DNA of 28,423 bases from Priapulus caudatus (lineage: Eukaryota > Priapulida > Priapulimorpha > Priapulimorphida > Priapulidae): contig NW_014577580.1 in the NCBI RefSeq assembly GCF_000485595.1, positions 126,719-155,141 on the forward strand. Direction: 5' to 3'. This document shows positions 18,933-28,423 of this stretch, in pieces. The first letter of the stretch is position 1; each line of letters opens with the position of its first letter. The translations under genes and the position numbers were made by a program. The notes under the pieces are model-generated. The model was not told the DNA's origin. It saw nothing but the letters and a program-made list of their open reading frames with translations, and made no database searches.

Positions 18933-19358
18933 CAACCAAACACGAACCACACACACAACACACCCACACACCACACCACAACAACCACAACACACACCAC
19001 ACCACACACACACACACAAACACACAGCACACCACACAACATACATGCACGCACGGCACGCACGAACGCAACGGCAACGCCCACGGCGCAGGTTGTGGTC
19101 CGCAACTCAAGTGAGAAAAAAAATTCACGCGACTGATACATACGCCACCAACGTTGAACAAACACGTTGAACGTTAAAGACGTGTTTTTGTGTACATAGT
19201 ACGCATAGTACGCACCGAGAAACCGTACGCGGCTGTGTGCTTTTGTTTCGTCGACTGTGAGAGGTTTATCGGCTACATGCAACTACGTGCTTTTCTCGAG
19301 TAGACACACACACGCACGCGCGCACACACGCACGAACGCACGCACACACACACACACG

Positions 19359-19395
<37 letters not shown>

Positions 19396-19400
19396 TTACA
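18800..19400. repeat. CA-rich tract and TA microsatellite
   Basis: Imperfect CA repeats with CC interruptions (18800-19060), then CGCA/CA (19301-19360) and TA (19362-19393). The irregular CA section next to the duplicated arm looks error-rich. Confidence 0.9.
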
Positions 19401-19684
19401 TCGGTCGTATTTATGATTTTAACTTTCAGTCCGAAACGGTCTCACTCATTTACTTCTGTGTGTTTTATCCTATCATAATTATGTTAGCATGACACAAAGA
19501 TATGCGCGTGAATTATTAGAGGATGCGCGAGCTGTTTGATCGTGCCGCAGGTTTTTCTATGCAGATGAAGAAGATGAGAATGTGATGTGTGTGAGAATGA
19601 ACTGATGTAGAAAGTGATTGATGGCCACATGTGGCAACTCAACTAACATGTTGTAGGGTATCCGACAACATAAAACCTCATTGC

Positions 19685-20345
19685 CCTAATACTGTATTTA
19701 TTTAGCAAAGTATTCACTATTTCCATTCAGCATATTCTTCAGCATAAGATATTCTCATAATATCTGTTGTTATATAAAAAAACATTGCACTACTGCTGCA
19801 TTCCTTGTTTAGACATCTTATGATATGCCTATAACAGTTTCATCCAACCCTGTACTCAGTCATAAGAACCTCACATGTTACAGTTATGGTGCGTTACGTT
19901 TCCGCATGTTACGTACGTTCTATTTCGTTATGTTAACCCTTGCATTCTACACATTTCTACATTCTTTGCATTGTACAACTAGACAGAGGGCACTGAAAGA
20001 GAGTGCATACCTCCGCGAGCGTGTAACATGTATACATGTGTATAACAGCTGGCTCGCTGCTGGCTGCTGCTGACTGGACGCCCTAAGGCGAGCTGCTGCT
20101 GACTGGACGCCCTAAGGCGAGCTGGTGCTGAATCGATCGATCGGTTGAGCGTGTGTATAACAGCTGGCTCGCTGCTGGCTACACACACACACGAACACAC
20201 ACACGCGAGCGATTGCATGACCTCCGTTTTCAACGCGAAGGTAATTACAGTATTCATTTCAATCTATGCAGTGCCTTCAAACTATGCTAATTATGCTCCT
20301 TTTTTTAAATTCATTGCTGTGCTACTTCATTATTGAAGTAGCATT
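19685..20345 (+). repeat. Dispersed repeat family, copy 1 (interrupted by MITE copy 2)
   Basis: Shares ordered blocks with 26165-26560: tgcactactgctg.attc, ttcttcagc.ta.gata.tctca, gcgttacgtttccgcatgtt, ttcgttatgttaacc, ttgcattctac, and then ctatgc..attat.ctcctttt after the insertion (20262-20345). No protein is recognised. Confidence 0.75.
20008..20243 (-). mobile_element. MITE-like element, copy 2 (nested in a dispersed repeat)
   Basis: The 236-bp inverted copy of the element at 9843-10076 begins tacctccgcgagcg and ends cgcgaaggta, so one terminal base is changed. Inside, a 30-bp unit (gctgactggacgccctaagg...) is duplicated in tandem at 20065-20125, and gtgtataacagctggctcgc occurs at both 20038 and 20153. 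It interrupts the dispersed repeat at 19685-20345. Confidence 0.7.
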
Positions 20346-21240
20346 TCGTACTCTCTACTTTCCTCTGAAACATAAACGTATATTTTGGTCGCGAAGGCAA
20401 CCCGAGCATCGCCGGGTCCCCTCGCTAGTGTGGTACAAGGTGTATGGAATTACCTCACTGCCACATCGAAGGTAGATAGACTTGACCGATGTTTTGCGCT
20501 GTAAATGTGTTACTTTTGCGCATGTGATAAAAATCGGTGCCCGAGGTTAGGTGTGGTATTGCTAGGCTAGATGGGTGTGCAAAACTAGTTACTCGATGTT
20601 TTGCGATATGACTTGGGTGTGTTACGTTTAATACACGCGGCGTCACGTGATAGAAATGGACGCGTCCAATTATAGCTATAGCTCCAAGCGACGCTCGCAT
20701 ATCGAAAGACCTCGTGTGTTGTGCAGGGTGTACTTAGTCTGACGATATATCTCGCAACCTCGCCGTGTGTCAGAGGCAGCTAACCGACGATGTCTGGTGT
20801 TATGTGTTGGTTAGAACCAAACAGCGATGATGCTACACATCAGGAAGAGCGGGCAGTGTGTTGCGGGGTGATAGGTATGAAGGTCGGAATTCGGAGAGAT
20901 AACAGCTCCGGGCGGTTGGTATACTAGTACGAACTGCAGTCTCTGAGAGTACGGTTCAGTACGCGTGACCATGCAGCCCGCTGTATAAAGACCAGAAGAT
21001 AGATAGATAGATAAATCTAGAAGTAAAATTAATAGATATAGATGCCCTCACACACACGCACACGCAATCATTTCGAAAATACATAGCAACTTTGTATGCC
21101 CTTACACTAGAAGCAACACGATTCGAATTTGAGTTTGCGATTTTATTGGCGAGTCAGTGATGCGCATGTATCGGTAGAAATCCTACTCCGCTGGGTTGCA
21201 TTACATTATCGTATCTAAACGTAACCACGCATGCAGAGTT
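20346..21240. other. No gene; weak tandem duplication
   Basis: The phrase gatgttttgcg(c/a)t recurs at about 20490 and 20595, with further similarity (tgtgttac, gtgata.aaat) suggesting a diverged 105-bp duplication. Short ATAG run at 21000. Confidence 0.5.
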
Positions 21241-21251
21241 ACGTAGTAATA

Positions 21252-21416
21252 ACAGTAACAGCAGCAGCAGCCGTAGCAGTAGTAGCAGCAGCAGCAGCAG
21301 CAATAGCGACAGCAGCAGCAGAAGAAGCAGCAGCAGCAATAACAACAGCAGCAGCAGCCGCAGCAGCCGCAGCAGCCGCAGCAGCAGCAGCAGCAGCAGC
21401 AGTAGTGGTAGTATAG
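21252..21416. repeat. CAG trinucleotide tract
   Basis: About 165 bp of CAG with CAA, TAG and CCG interruptions. It yields poly-Ala and poly-Leu frames only. Confidence 0.97.
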
Positions 21417-21698
21417 ATTTAGAGTTTCAAAGGGTCTTGGACATATCGGAGCATCACATCATTTGGTATGACATGTTACTCCTGGCGTATTAAGCCTACG
21501 GCACAGCGACCGATGCCTGACCTCAGGCTTTCGGGTCGTCATCTCAGGCCGCATATAAACGGCAAAATAATGTTGTGTTTACCTAACCTTTCGGATTTTA
21601 TAGCCACCCCGGCACCACAAGCGGCGCGGGCGTGTAAACAGCATACGGCCGTTCGTGTCCCTCGTGACGTCACGTGAGCGGTTTTCACGGCTATCGAA

Positions 21699-21709
21699 TA
21701 GATGGCGCT
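21699..21709 (+). promoter_or_regulatory. CTCF-like core motif
   Basis: tagatggcgct carries the AGATGGCGC core. It lies about 290 bp before the telomere-like tract, with a second match in the same orientation about 100 bp after the tract. Confidence 0.3.
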
Positions 21710-21989
21710 AATTTGCTTTTTTAAAGAAAAATGCGTCTGCTTTAGTTATAAAAGTATAAAAAAACAATTAAACTCATAGCATGGCCGTGTTGTGTATCGC
21801 CGTAACGCTATCGTATCGAACGCCCTATACGCGGATTTCTGATTCTCGGCCGTTTTGTTGTTGTGTTTTTTTGTCGATGGCCTGATTAAGTGTCCGTAAA
21901 GTATCGACGAACATACTTACACATCGAGTAAAACATTAGCAGCGCGTGTTTAATTGCGTGTTACGAGTAAAGGAGCTCCGTATAACATT

Positions 21990-22555
21990 ACCATAAGCCT
22001 AACCCTAAGCCCAAGCCTTAGCCTAAGCATAAGACTAAGCCTAACACTAACTTTAACCCTAACCATAACCCTAATCCAACCCATAAGACTAACCCTTAGT
22101 CTAACCCTAAGCATAACCATAACACTAACACTAACCCCAACCATAGCAATACCCATGGCACTAATTCTAATACTAATCCTAACCCTAACCCCGAACATAA
22201 CGATGATTCTAACCCTAACACTAACACACACCCTAACCATTATCATTAATCCTAATACTAATCTTAATCCTACTCCAAACCCTCACTCTAATCCTAACCA
22301 TAACCCTAACCCTGACAATAACCTTAATTCTAACCCAAGGCCTAACCATATTTCTAACCGTAATCCTAACCCTAACCGTAACCATAAGTCATAACCCTAA
22401 CCATAACCCTAGCCCTAACCTTAACCGTAGCCCTAACCCGTAACCCGATTACTAACAATAACCATAACCTTAACCCTAGCCCTAATCCGTAACCCGATCA
22501 CTAACCATAACCATGGCCCTAACGCTAACCCTAACCATAGCACTAACACTAACAA
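21990..22555. repeat. Degenerate telomere-like CCTAAC tract
   Basis: About 565 bp of variants of (CCTAAC)n are seen on the plus strand, with many exact ctaaccctaaccctaac blocks mixed with cctaag, ccataac and cactaac variants. This is the complement of TTAGGG, the common animal telomere repeat. It lies inside the window with unique sequence on both sides, so it is an interstitial tract and not a chromosome end. The long open frames across it are by-products of the six-base period. Confidence 0.92.
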
Positions 22556-22651
22556 CGGCTCACATATTGACATAGAACGCCTACCGTTCTATATACCACC
22601 ATGATACCACGCGTGAGCTCAATAGATTTTTAAAAGGTCTATAGGCCTATT

Positions 22652-22667
22652 CCAGACAGATGGCGCG
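22652..22667 (+). promoter_or_regulatory. CTCF-like motif
   Basis: ccagacagatggcgcg resembles the CTCF consensus with one extra base, on the other side of the telomere-like tract from the 21699 match. Confidence 0.3.
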
Positions 22668-23094
22668 TTACTTTATCTGTGTGGCGGCGGGTGGGGGTGG
22701 GGGGCATAGAACGCATAATTCAACGAGTAAGACCAGTGGCCGAGAGCAGCAGAGCCGAGCCGTAGCGAAGAGCACGCAGGTGGCCACTTACCTCCGCCAC
22801 CTGAGCGCGTTTAGAGATATACTTTATGCACCCGTGTTTTGCAATTACGCTCGAGTTCCACCCCCACCCCACCCCACCACCACCCCGGGAGCCACGTTCG
22901 CCGTTCTCACCCGGAGAGTCATACCAAGGTTTTCAGTGACCAGCAGGGTCGCGACTCGCGAGCTAGCGCTAATGGTGCACATCTGGACATACACTGTGCT
23001 TTTTTTTAACGCGAAGGACCTCCACACTTTACAGAGGGGTGTAAATTGCGCTCGCGCTCGCACTCGCATACGAATTTTGCGTCGCTATTATTAA
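22660..23094 (+). other. Unrecognised 144-codon open frame
   Basis: The frame starts MARYFICVAAGGGGG and includes proline runs from ccccaccccaccccaccacc. It has no domain I recognise, no signal peptide and no clear splice sites. The sequence is GC-rich and partly low-complexity, so a chance frame is likely. Confidence 0.15.
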
Positions 23095-23122
23095 TTAAGT
23101 ACTGTGGGAGGGGACTAGGCCA

Positions 23123-23218
23123 ACAAACGCAGTGTATCAATAGACAAGTAGAACGAACTCAGAGAAGTACCCACTTCTCTGAGTTCGTTCTACTTGTCTA
23201 TTGATACACTGCGTTTGT
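23123..23218. repeat. Perfect hairpin, 46-bp arms with a 4-base loop
   Basis: Bases 23123-23168 and 23173-23218 are exact reverse complements, with accc between them. The arms start acaaacgcagtgtatcaa and are not low-complexity. A perfect long stem with a minimal loop could be a young foldback element, a recent inverted duplication, or a fold-back artefact of library preparation. It is unlike a normal pre-miRNA, which has mismatches and a larger loop. Confidence 0.98.
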
Positions 23219-23544
23219 GCATAATTTAATAGCGAGCTACAATACGACAGGAGTGGTTTTCATAGTGTAAGGATGTGAGGGTGGTGGATGGTTGAGGGAG
23301 GCGCCGAGTAAAGCTCCGAAAAGCTCACTGTTTCTGTCACTGGTGCGTGTCACCCTGGCGTAAACAACGCGAAACAAAACAAGATCCGGTAGGCAAGTGC
23401 ATCAAAACGTCGGGTCGTCACAGTAAGCAGTCGGCACAAGCAAAGTGGCAGATGTTTGCATTACGCTGCTACGGATTTGATTTGAGAGTGCCCAGCCTGA
23501 CCAGTTCACACGATCGTGTACCCGCGTCGACTGCCTAAGCGCAT

Positions 23545-24542
23545 GTGCGCGCGCGAGTATGTGTGTCTGTATAGTGTGCGCGTGTGTGTGAACATATACG
23601 GTAGAAGCGAGAAGGCGAGACCGTACGATGATCGCGTGACTAGAAAGTCAATTCACTTAATGACTTAAACAGCGAGAAAGACCCCGAAGTCGGGCTATTA
23701 GAAGCTATTGGGCCCTTCATCGTCCGTGGACGCATCGCATTAAGTACAATGCACGCCATTGACAACTTTATAATCTGATCTAGAACCACATTGTACCGCT
23801 CGAACTGTTAAGCGCGATTCAAATATTTGCTCTGTCGATGACTAAGACTGCAATGTTTGACTTTGTCGATCGTCTCTGTTAAGCTACGGGCGATTCATAG
23901 CGGTTCAGTTGAGCCCACGAGGGAATGACTATCGTTTGTATGTAGCCCCGGGCCACGAGTTACAGTGGTTAGCAGAGCTAATATAGACAACAACTCTTTC
24001 CTATCCCCGTCCTTCTCTCTTGCCCCCTCTACATTATCACATTTTCCCTCTCTCCCGTCTCTCTTCTCTCTCTTTCTCGCGCGCGCCCGCGATCTCTCTA
24101 TCTATCTCTTTCTCATCCCCCCTTCCTCCTCCCCTCCCCACTCCGCTTTCCTCGTTATGGTAGCGAACCGAGGTTTACTATTTGCGACCAGTCTTCCGTA
24201 CGACAAATCTTCTGTGTGACAAAGTTTCCTGTGATCATTTTCCGGATCTTCGTTACGTATACACACGGACAGTGTCGACGCGTCAGTTTAATGTGTATGC
24301 GCTGTAGCTATCGTTTTATTAACTATTCCAATCACATTCACGGCCTATATACCCGATACGCCAGATATTACAGATATAATAGGCGTTCACTCGTTTGCTG
24401 GATATATTACTTGCGTTTATTGCCCGCGCGATAAATTGGAAATGTCAATAGAACGTATGGTCGCCGTAGTTCGCACGCTGCAATTATTAACAACGATGGG
24501 TTACGATACGGAAGTGTGAGCGTGCGTGCGCCCGCGTGTACG

Positions 24543-24581
<39 letters not shown>

Positions 24582-25125
24582 ATATGCCACCGACGATGCC
24601 CGGTCTCTACGAGCAACACGATGAAGATTGCATCGAAATATCGTAACACGATCAACTGTGACGCATCCATCCACGGGGTCTAACAAGAAGCATGACTCAG
24701 CCAAACGTCCAACAGACACGTCTTGCATTTCAGGAGAGCGTGTATGAAAATACGACGATACATAATTTGTAGGTTTCAACCAGCGAACCAGCTCCTTCGA
24801 CAAGCGTGAAAGTCCGAGTGTCTCGACCCGGTACGTAATTAAGGCGTGGAAGATGGGAAATTCTTTAGATTTTTTCGGACACCCCAGGGATCCAAGATAA
24901 CTAACCCCCACAGCCTTGCAGCACTAATGTAACAAGCTTGCACACTGTGGGGAACTACACACTTAAATCAGCAGACTGGACCGTTCGAGGTGTGTCAAAT
25001 CGCCACGTCCGTTATCCTGTTTTAACAAGAACCCAGATCGGATAACATCCCGAATCATCCAACGAAGGATATCCGCCAAACACGATTGCTTACTTTGATA
25101 GGATCTACAAGTTATAAACACGCAG
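23545..25125 (-). repeat. Right arm of the large inverted repeat
   Basis: This is the reverse-complement partner of 16284-18000. It contains a CT-rich block (24010-24140), a GTGC microsatellite (24535-24585) and an open minus-strand frame of about 110 codons (24911-24580) that I do not recognise and that is not preserved intact in the left arm. The outer end stops about 20 bp before the DEG/ENaC exon. The inner end is CA/GT-rich around 23550-23590. Confidence 0.85.
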
Positions 25126-25347
25126 ACACACATAATAACATTCATGCTGAAGTCATACCTGCCGCTGTTCATAACTGACCCCGACTCGCCCTACAGTGAA
25201 GTGCTGTCGAAGACTCAGCGCTGCATCTGGCGGGAGAGGGAGATCTGCACGGAGACGAATTTTACGATGCTCGTCACAGAGAAGGGCGTCTGCTTCACGT
25301 TTAACGGCAACGCGCCAGAGGGCTCGCCAGAGGAGAAACCGCTGAAG
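25126..25347 (+). CDS. DEG/ENaC sodium channel exon, extracellular domain (partial gene)
   Basis: An open exon ends with GCTGAAG|gtaggt, phase 0. The acceptor is either cgcag before 25126 or ctgaag before 25153; the frame is the same and neither has a strong pyrimidine tract. The peptide has SPYSEVLSKTQRCIWRER, then EICTETNFTMLVTEKGVC and FTFNGNAPEG. The order Cys-x-W, Cys, F..M.TEKG.C.TFN is the hallmark of the extracellular region shortly after the finger/palm start in degenerin, ENaC, ASIC and pickpocket channels. These are trimeric amiloride-sensitive cation channels of the plasma membrane. The segment is about 10-15% of a normal 500-700 residue subunit. No TM1, TM2 or other channel exon was recognised in the window. 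Exons further right, and an upstream exon beyond the repeats, are expected. It could also be an isolated gene fragment. Confidence 0.85.
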
Positions 25348-25761
25348 GTAGGTTTCAGATCAACGTAGAAATCAGGTGCATTGAACGTAGAAATTGAACG
25401 TAGAGATCATTGAACGTTGAAATCAGGTGCAGCTTTTTTTGTGTGCGTGGTCCCCCTGCATCAAGGAGGATCCCATACGTAGCTTTTATTACGTACGGAA
25501 TACCCCGTACAGACTGCAAAATTTGATATGGTATGTTGTCACTGATGTCATGATGATAATTATGATAATGACATTAAAATATGACATGAATGTTTATAAT
25601 GCAATACATGCACACCGAGATGAGTGAGTACGAAACTCCTGCTGTGTCACTACAGTACTTCGCAGTTCAGCATTCTACAATACAGTAAAGCTAGGTTACG
25701 GCGATGCTATGTTTGTTGTGTTTACGCCAAAGTGGGTATACGCAAGCCTAAAATTTCTTTG
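25348..25761. other. DEG/ENaC intron, no further exon seen
   Basis: Starts at the gtaggt donor. Short direct repeats of attgaacgtagaaa(tcaggtgca) occur at 25361-25433. No downstream channel exon was recognised. Confidence 0.6.
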
Positions 25762-26560
25762 CTCTCGTACTATATTTATTTAACTCGTTATTATTAACTC
25801 GTTTATTTATTTCGTTACTGATATTTATTTAACTTAGTATTTCCAATTTTTGTCCGGATAATACAATTTTCTTCAGCATACAATATTCCCATAATATCCT
25901 TTCCTTGCACATCTTCGTGATTAACATGCGTCAAAATACTCACGTGTGCGGCGGATTTTCGTTGAGTATTTTGACGCATGCATAATTTTACTTGAGTAAA
26001 ATTACTCACGTGTGCGCCGGGCTTAAGCTTTTTAAGTTTTTTAAGATTTTACGTTACGTTGCGTTTCCTTTTGTTAACCTTGGTCTTGCATTCTAAATAC
26101 TTCTATTTGCTAAACATTGTACAATTACTGTCTTTATTATACTATTCCTTCACGCAATGATAATTACGTTGGTCTGTAAATAATAATTGCACTACTGCTG
26201 TATTCACTGAAGTATTATTAACTATTTTCGTCTACTCCACAAAATGTTCTTCAGCCTACGATACTCTCACAACATATTTTTCTTGCATTATCTCATAGTT
26301 AACGTACGTTACAATATCGTGCTAAATTATGAAGGTCTGATATGTCACGGTTAAAAAGATACGTTACGTTTCCGCATGTTGCGTTCTGTTTCGTTATATT
26401 AACCTTTGCATTCTACTCTTCAACAAGCAATGTACAATTACAGTTTTCATAGCAGCTGTCTTTCACACTATGCCTATTATAATCTCCTTTTGAAACACAT
26501 TACAGTAAGTCTGCTACTGCATTATCAAACTCTTGCACTGCATTCATTATCCCTAGGCCT
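25762..26560 (+). repeat. Dispersed repeat family, copies 2 and 3 in tandem
   Basis: Copy 2 (about 25762-26160) and copy 3 (about 26165-26560) follow each other. Both have the ttcttcagc(a/c)ta, catacaatattc.cataat and gttacgtt.cgtttcc blocks found in copy 1. Copy 2 holds the foldback at 25925-26018. The family is AT-rich and non-coding. Confidence 0.7.
25925..26018. mobile_element. Small composite foldback element
   Basis: The stem 25925-25942 with 25963-25980 is a perfect 18-bp inverted repeat around 20 bases. It is followed by a 10-bp stem, 25983-25992 with 25995-26004. The phrase actcacgtgtgcg occurs twice, at 25939 and 26005. It sits inside copy 2 of the dispersed repeat and has no protein-coding content. 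Confidence 0.6.
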
Positions 26561-27832
26561 CTGCCAACATCTACAATCATCAAACAATCCAATCATCCAA
26601 CAATCCATTTCATTTCAAACAATCCTTATGTTGCCCGAGCATCCAGGAAACAATTATTATATTATACCTAAAATTATGAGTGAATATTTCTTATATAGCT
26701 AAGCACGACACGCTGAAATATAACAAGGACAATATCATTTACTAGGCTTGGTATATCTATGATTTGTTATTGATTCAATCAATCAATCAGCAAGTGTGTG
26801 TGTGTGCGTGCATGCGTGTGTGTGCGCGAGCGTGTGTGTGTGAGTGTGTATGTGTGTGTGTGCGTGTGTATGTGTGTATATAACCCAGTAGGATGCGAAA
26901 GTTACGCCAACGGTGGCATGATATTATCCGAACAAAAATCTACTCACCAGAAGATCAGACACAGTTTGTCTGTCGCCTGCCGATAAGGCCCACGGACATA
27001 GTCTCAAACACACGACGCACCTCGTTGTTTTAGTTTGCGTACCACCCGAGCTAAGTCTCTCTATTCCCACTGATCCGCCTACGCCACCGTCTCTCGCTTT
27101 GTCTCTCTCTCGCTCTCTCTTGTGGTCAGCTGTTGAGCTTTCTTAACGCGACTAGAGTGAGACTCGCTGTGAGTTCACACCGCGGCCTGCTTGGGGCTCT
27201 AGATGCTGAGATGAACCGAATTCGCTCAAGCGGATAGCGAGCTAGAATTTAGTTCCGAAAGCTGACACTAGGTCGCGGCACGGCCCTGGAAGGTTTGGTG
27301 GGAATCTTAAAGATCTTAATTTAAAGATTCTTCTTCTGATATCGCGAGTAAAGCGACCAGGTCCGGTTATCTATGTTTTTCTATTCTACTTATATTCTCT
27401 TTTATATATCGCCGTATAACATTCAAACTACGATAGCTCTGGCTAGACGAAGTGGTCTCGACACACAAGCAGACAGTACAAACAATGATGAGTATTAAGT
27501 TAATACGGGGTTGTCTGGCTCCAAAATGTCATCAGTTTACATTGAATACATCCCGCATTTTGTTCGCGCAGCTGTTGGTTGGCCAAATATTAATTCGATG
27601 CAATATGTTCCGCATGAACAGCTACGTTTATTATAGACGAACCCGGGCGTCCGTACACACGTACACACCCACGCACACACATACAACACGCACAATACAC
27701 ACACCCACGCACATACACAACACGCACAACACACACACATACACAACACGCACAATACACGCACATACACTAGCACACGCACACGCACCACACACACACG
27801 CACACGCACACGCACACGCACACGCACACACA
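26561..27832. other. No gene recognised; GT and CA repeats
   Basis: GT repeats (26792-26880), a CT-rich stretch (27080-27122) and a CA/CGCA minisatellite (27655-27832). The open frames are short and unassigned. Confidence 0.55.
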
Positions 27833-28202
27833 TGGGCGGATCCAGGATTTTTGAAAAGGGGTGTCCAGGAAGAAATAAAGGGCACTTTTTCCTGTTTACT
27901 TTTTCTGGTGTTTTAAAAATCTGCCGAAGGCCACTTAGGGAGGGGTTGGGGGACCTCCCCCAAGATATTTTTTAAAAATTGGTGCATTCTGAGAGCATCT
28001 GAGCAGTAATTTTGATGTCTAGAATGCAAAAATTTCAATATCAGATCCGGTCCCCCGGACGCCTGCGGACCCCTCTTTGCCCATTTCTAGGTTTTTATAA
28101 CGAATTCACATATATATAAGTAAATCTTTATCAGAAAAACTAGCGCTAAACATAATTTTTTTTATGGAGACAATGTAAGAGAAGTGTGTGTGTGTGGGTG
28201 TG

Positions 28203-28239
<37 letters not shown>

Positions 28240-28330
28240 GCGTGCGTGTGTGTATGCTTTTATTCTCTTTTTTTGTGGTAAAAAGGAGGGGGCTCCGGAC
28301 CCCCTCGACCCCCTTCTGGATCCGCCCCTG
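27833..28330 (+). mobile_element. Non-autonomous DNA element with GGGCGGATCCAG ends
   Basis: Inverted ends gggcggatccag (27834-27845) and ctggatccgccc (28316-28327) enclose about 500 bp with no coding capacity. The same CA-rich minisatellite (cacaacacgcacaatacac type) lies on both sides, so the element inserted into it. A GT/GCGT tract occupies 28183-28253. Ends of this type are frequent in MITEs of marine animals. The superfamily is not determined, because target-site duplications are hidden in the CA repeat. Confidence 0.8.
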
Positions 28331-28334
28331 ACAC

Positions 28335-28423
28335 AATACACACACGTACACAACACGCACAATACACACACACACACACGCACACCCACACGTACACGTA
28401 CACGCACACGCACACGCACACGC
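28335..28423. repeat. CA/CGCA minisatellite continuing past the MITE
   Basis: Same unit type (acacaacacgcacaatacac) as at 27690-27770, so the MITE at 27833-28330 split one array. Runs to the window end. Confidence 0.9.

Noticed and set aside
18663-19282. Long frames on both strands over 18.7-19.2 kb
   Set aside because: They come from imperfect CA repeats beside the error-rich duplicated arm.
21954-22394. 146-codon frame rich in Leu, Thr, Asn and Pro
   Set aside because: It is the six-base CCTAAC tract read in one frame. The opposite strand gives an equally long frame, so there is no coding signal.
23123-23218. Pre-miRNA
   Set aside because: The stem is perfectly paired over 46 bp with a 4-base loop, unlike animal miRNA precursors.
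24501-24911. 136-codon minus-strand frame in the right arm as a transposase
   Set aside because: No catalytic or DNA-binding motif is visible, the start is in repeat-rich DNA, and the left arm copy is broken by indels.

Overview
The window looks like nuclear DNA from an invertebrate animal, probably marine, though the species cannot be fixed from the sequence. It has spliced genes with GT-AG introns, very dense CA, CGCA, GA, TA and CAG microsatellites, a degenerate CCTAAC tract, several small foldback or MITE-like elements, and a 25-base run of N from scaffolding. No bacterial operon, rRNA, tRNA or CRISPR array was seen.

Left part (about 1.7-11.9 kb), minus strand: one multi-exon gene for a divergent SLC6 (sodium:neurotransmitter symporter family) membrane protein. 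I assembled twelve coding exons by eye. They run TM1 at 11786-11925, TM2, TM3, extracellular loop 2, TM4, TM5, TM6-7, TM8, TM9, TM10, TM10-11, and TM12 at 1710-1892. Every exon has AG and GT borders and all eleven junctions keep phase, giving about 574 residues. The N-terminal exon(s) and the C-terminal tail were not found. Scaffold features of the family are kept (LPW..C.N.WNT..C, GKVVY.T, RGVTL, LGQF), but the TM1, TM3, TM6, TM7 and TM8 ion and substrate motifs are largely replaced. The introns carry unusual repeats. The TM5 donor site has been copied into a 39-bp minisatellite with 13 GT sites, and the end of the TM3 exon has a second copy that could be a 21-nt microexon. The TM6-7 donor opens directly into a GT microsatellite.

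Middle part (about 12-25.1 kb): mostly non-coding and repeat-rich. It holds a diverged inverted repeat with arms of about 1.6-1.7 kb (16.28-18.0 and 23.54-25.13 kb). A noisy extra copy of one arm sits beside the N gap and is probably an assembly duplication. Between the arms lie a dispersed repeat with a nested MITE-like element, a CAG tract, a CCTAAC tract and a perfect 46-bp-arm hairpin.

Right part (25.1-28.4 kb), plus strand: one confident exon of a DEG/ENaC-type sodium channel (25126-25347), starting just outside the inverted repeat. It is followed by further dispersed repeat copies, a small foldback element and a roughly 500-bp MITE inserted in CA-rich DNA. The two genes point away from each other. 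Their missing 5' exons should lie between 12 and 25 kb or beyond, but I could not identify them.
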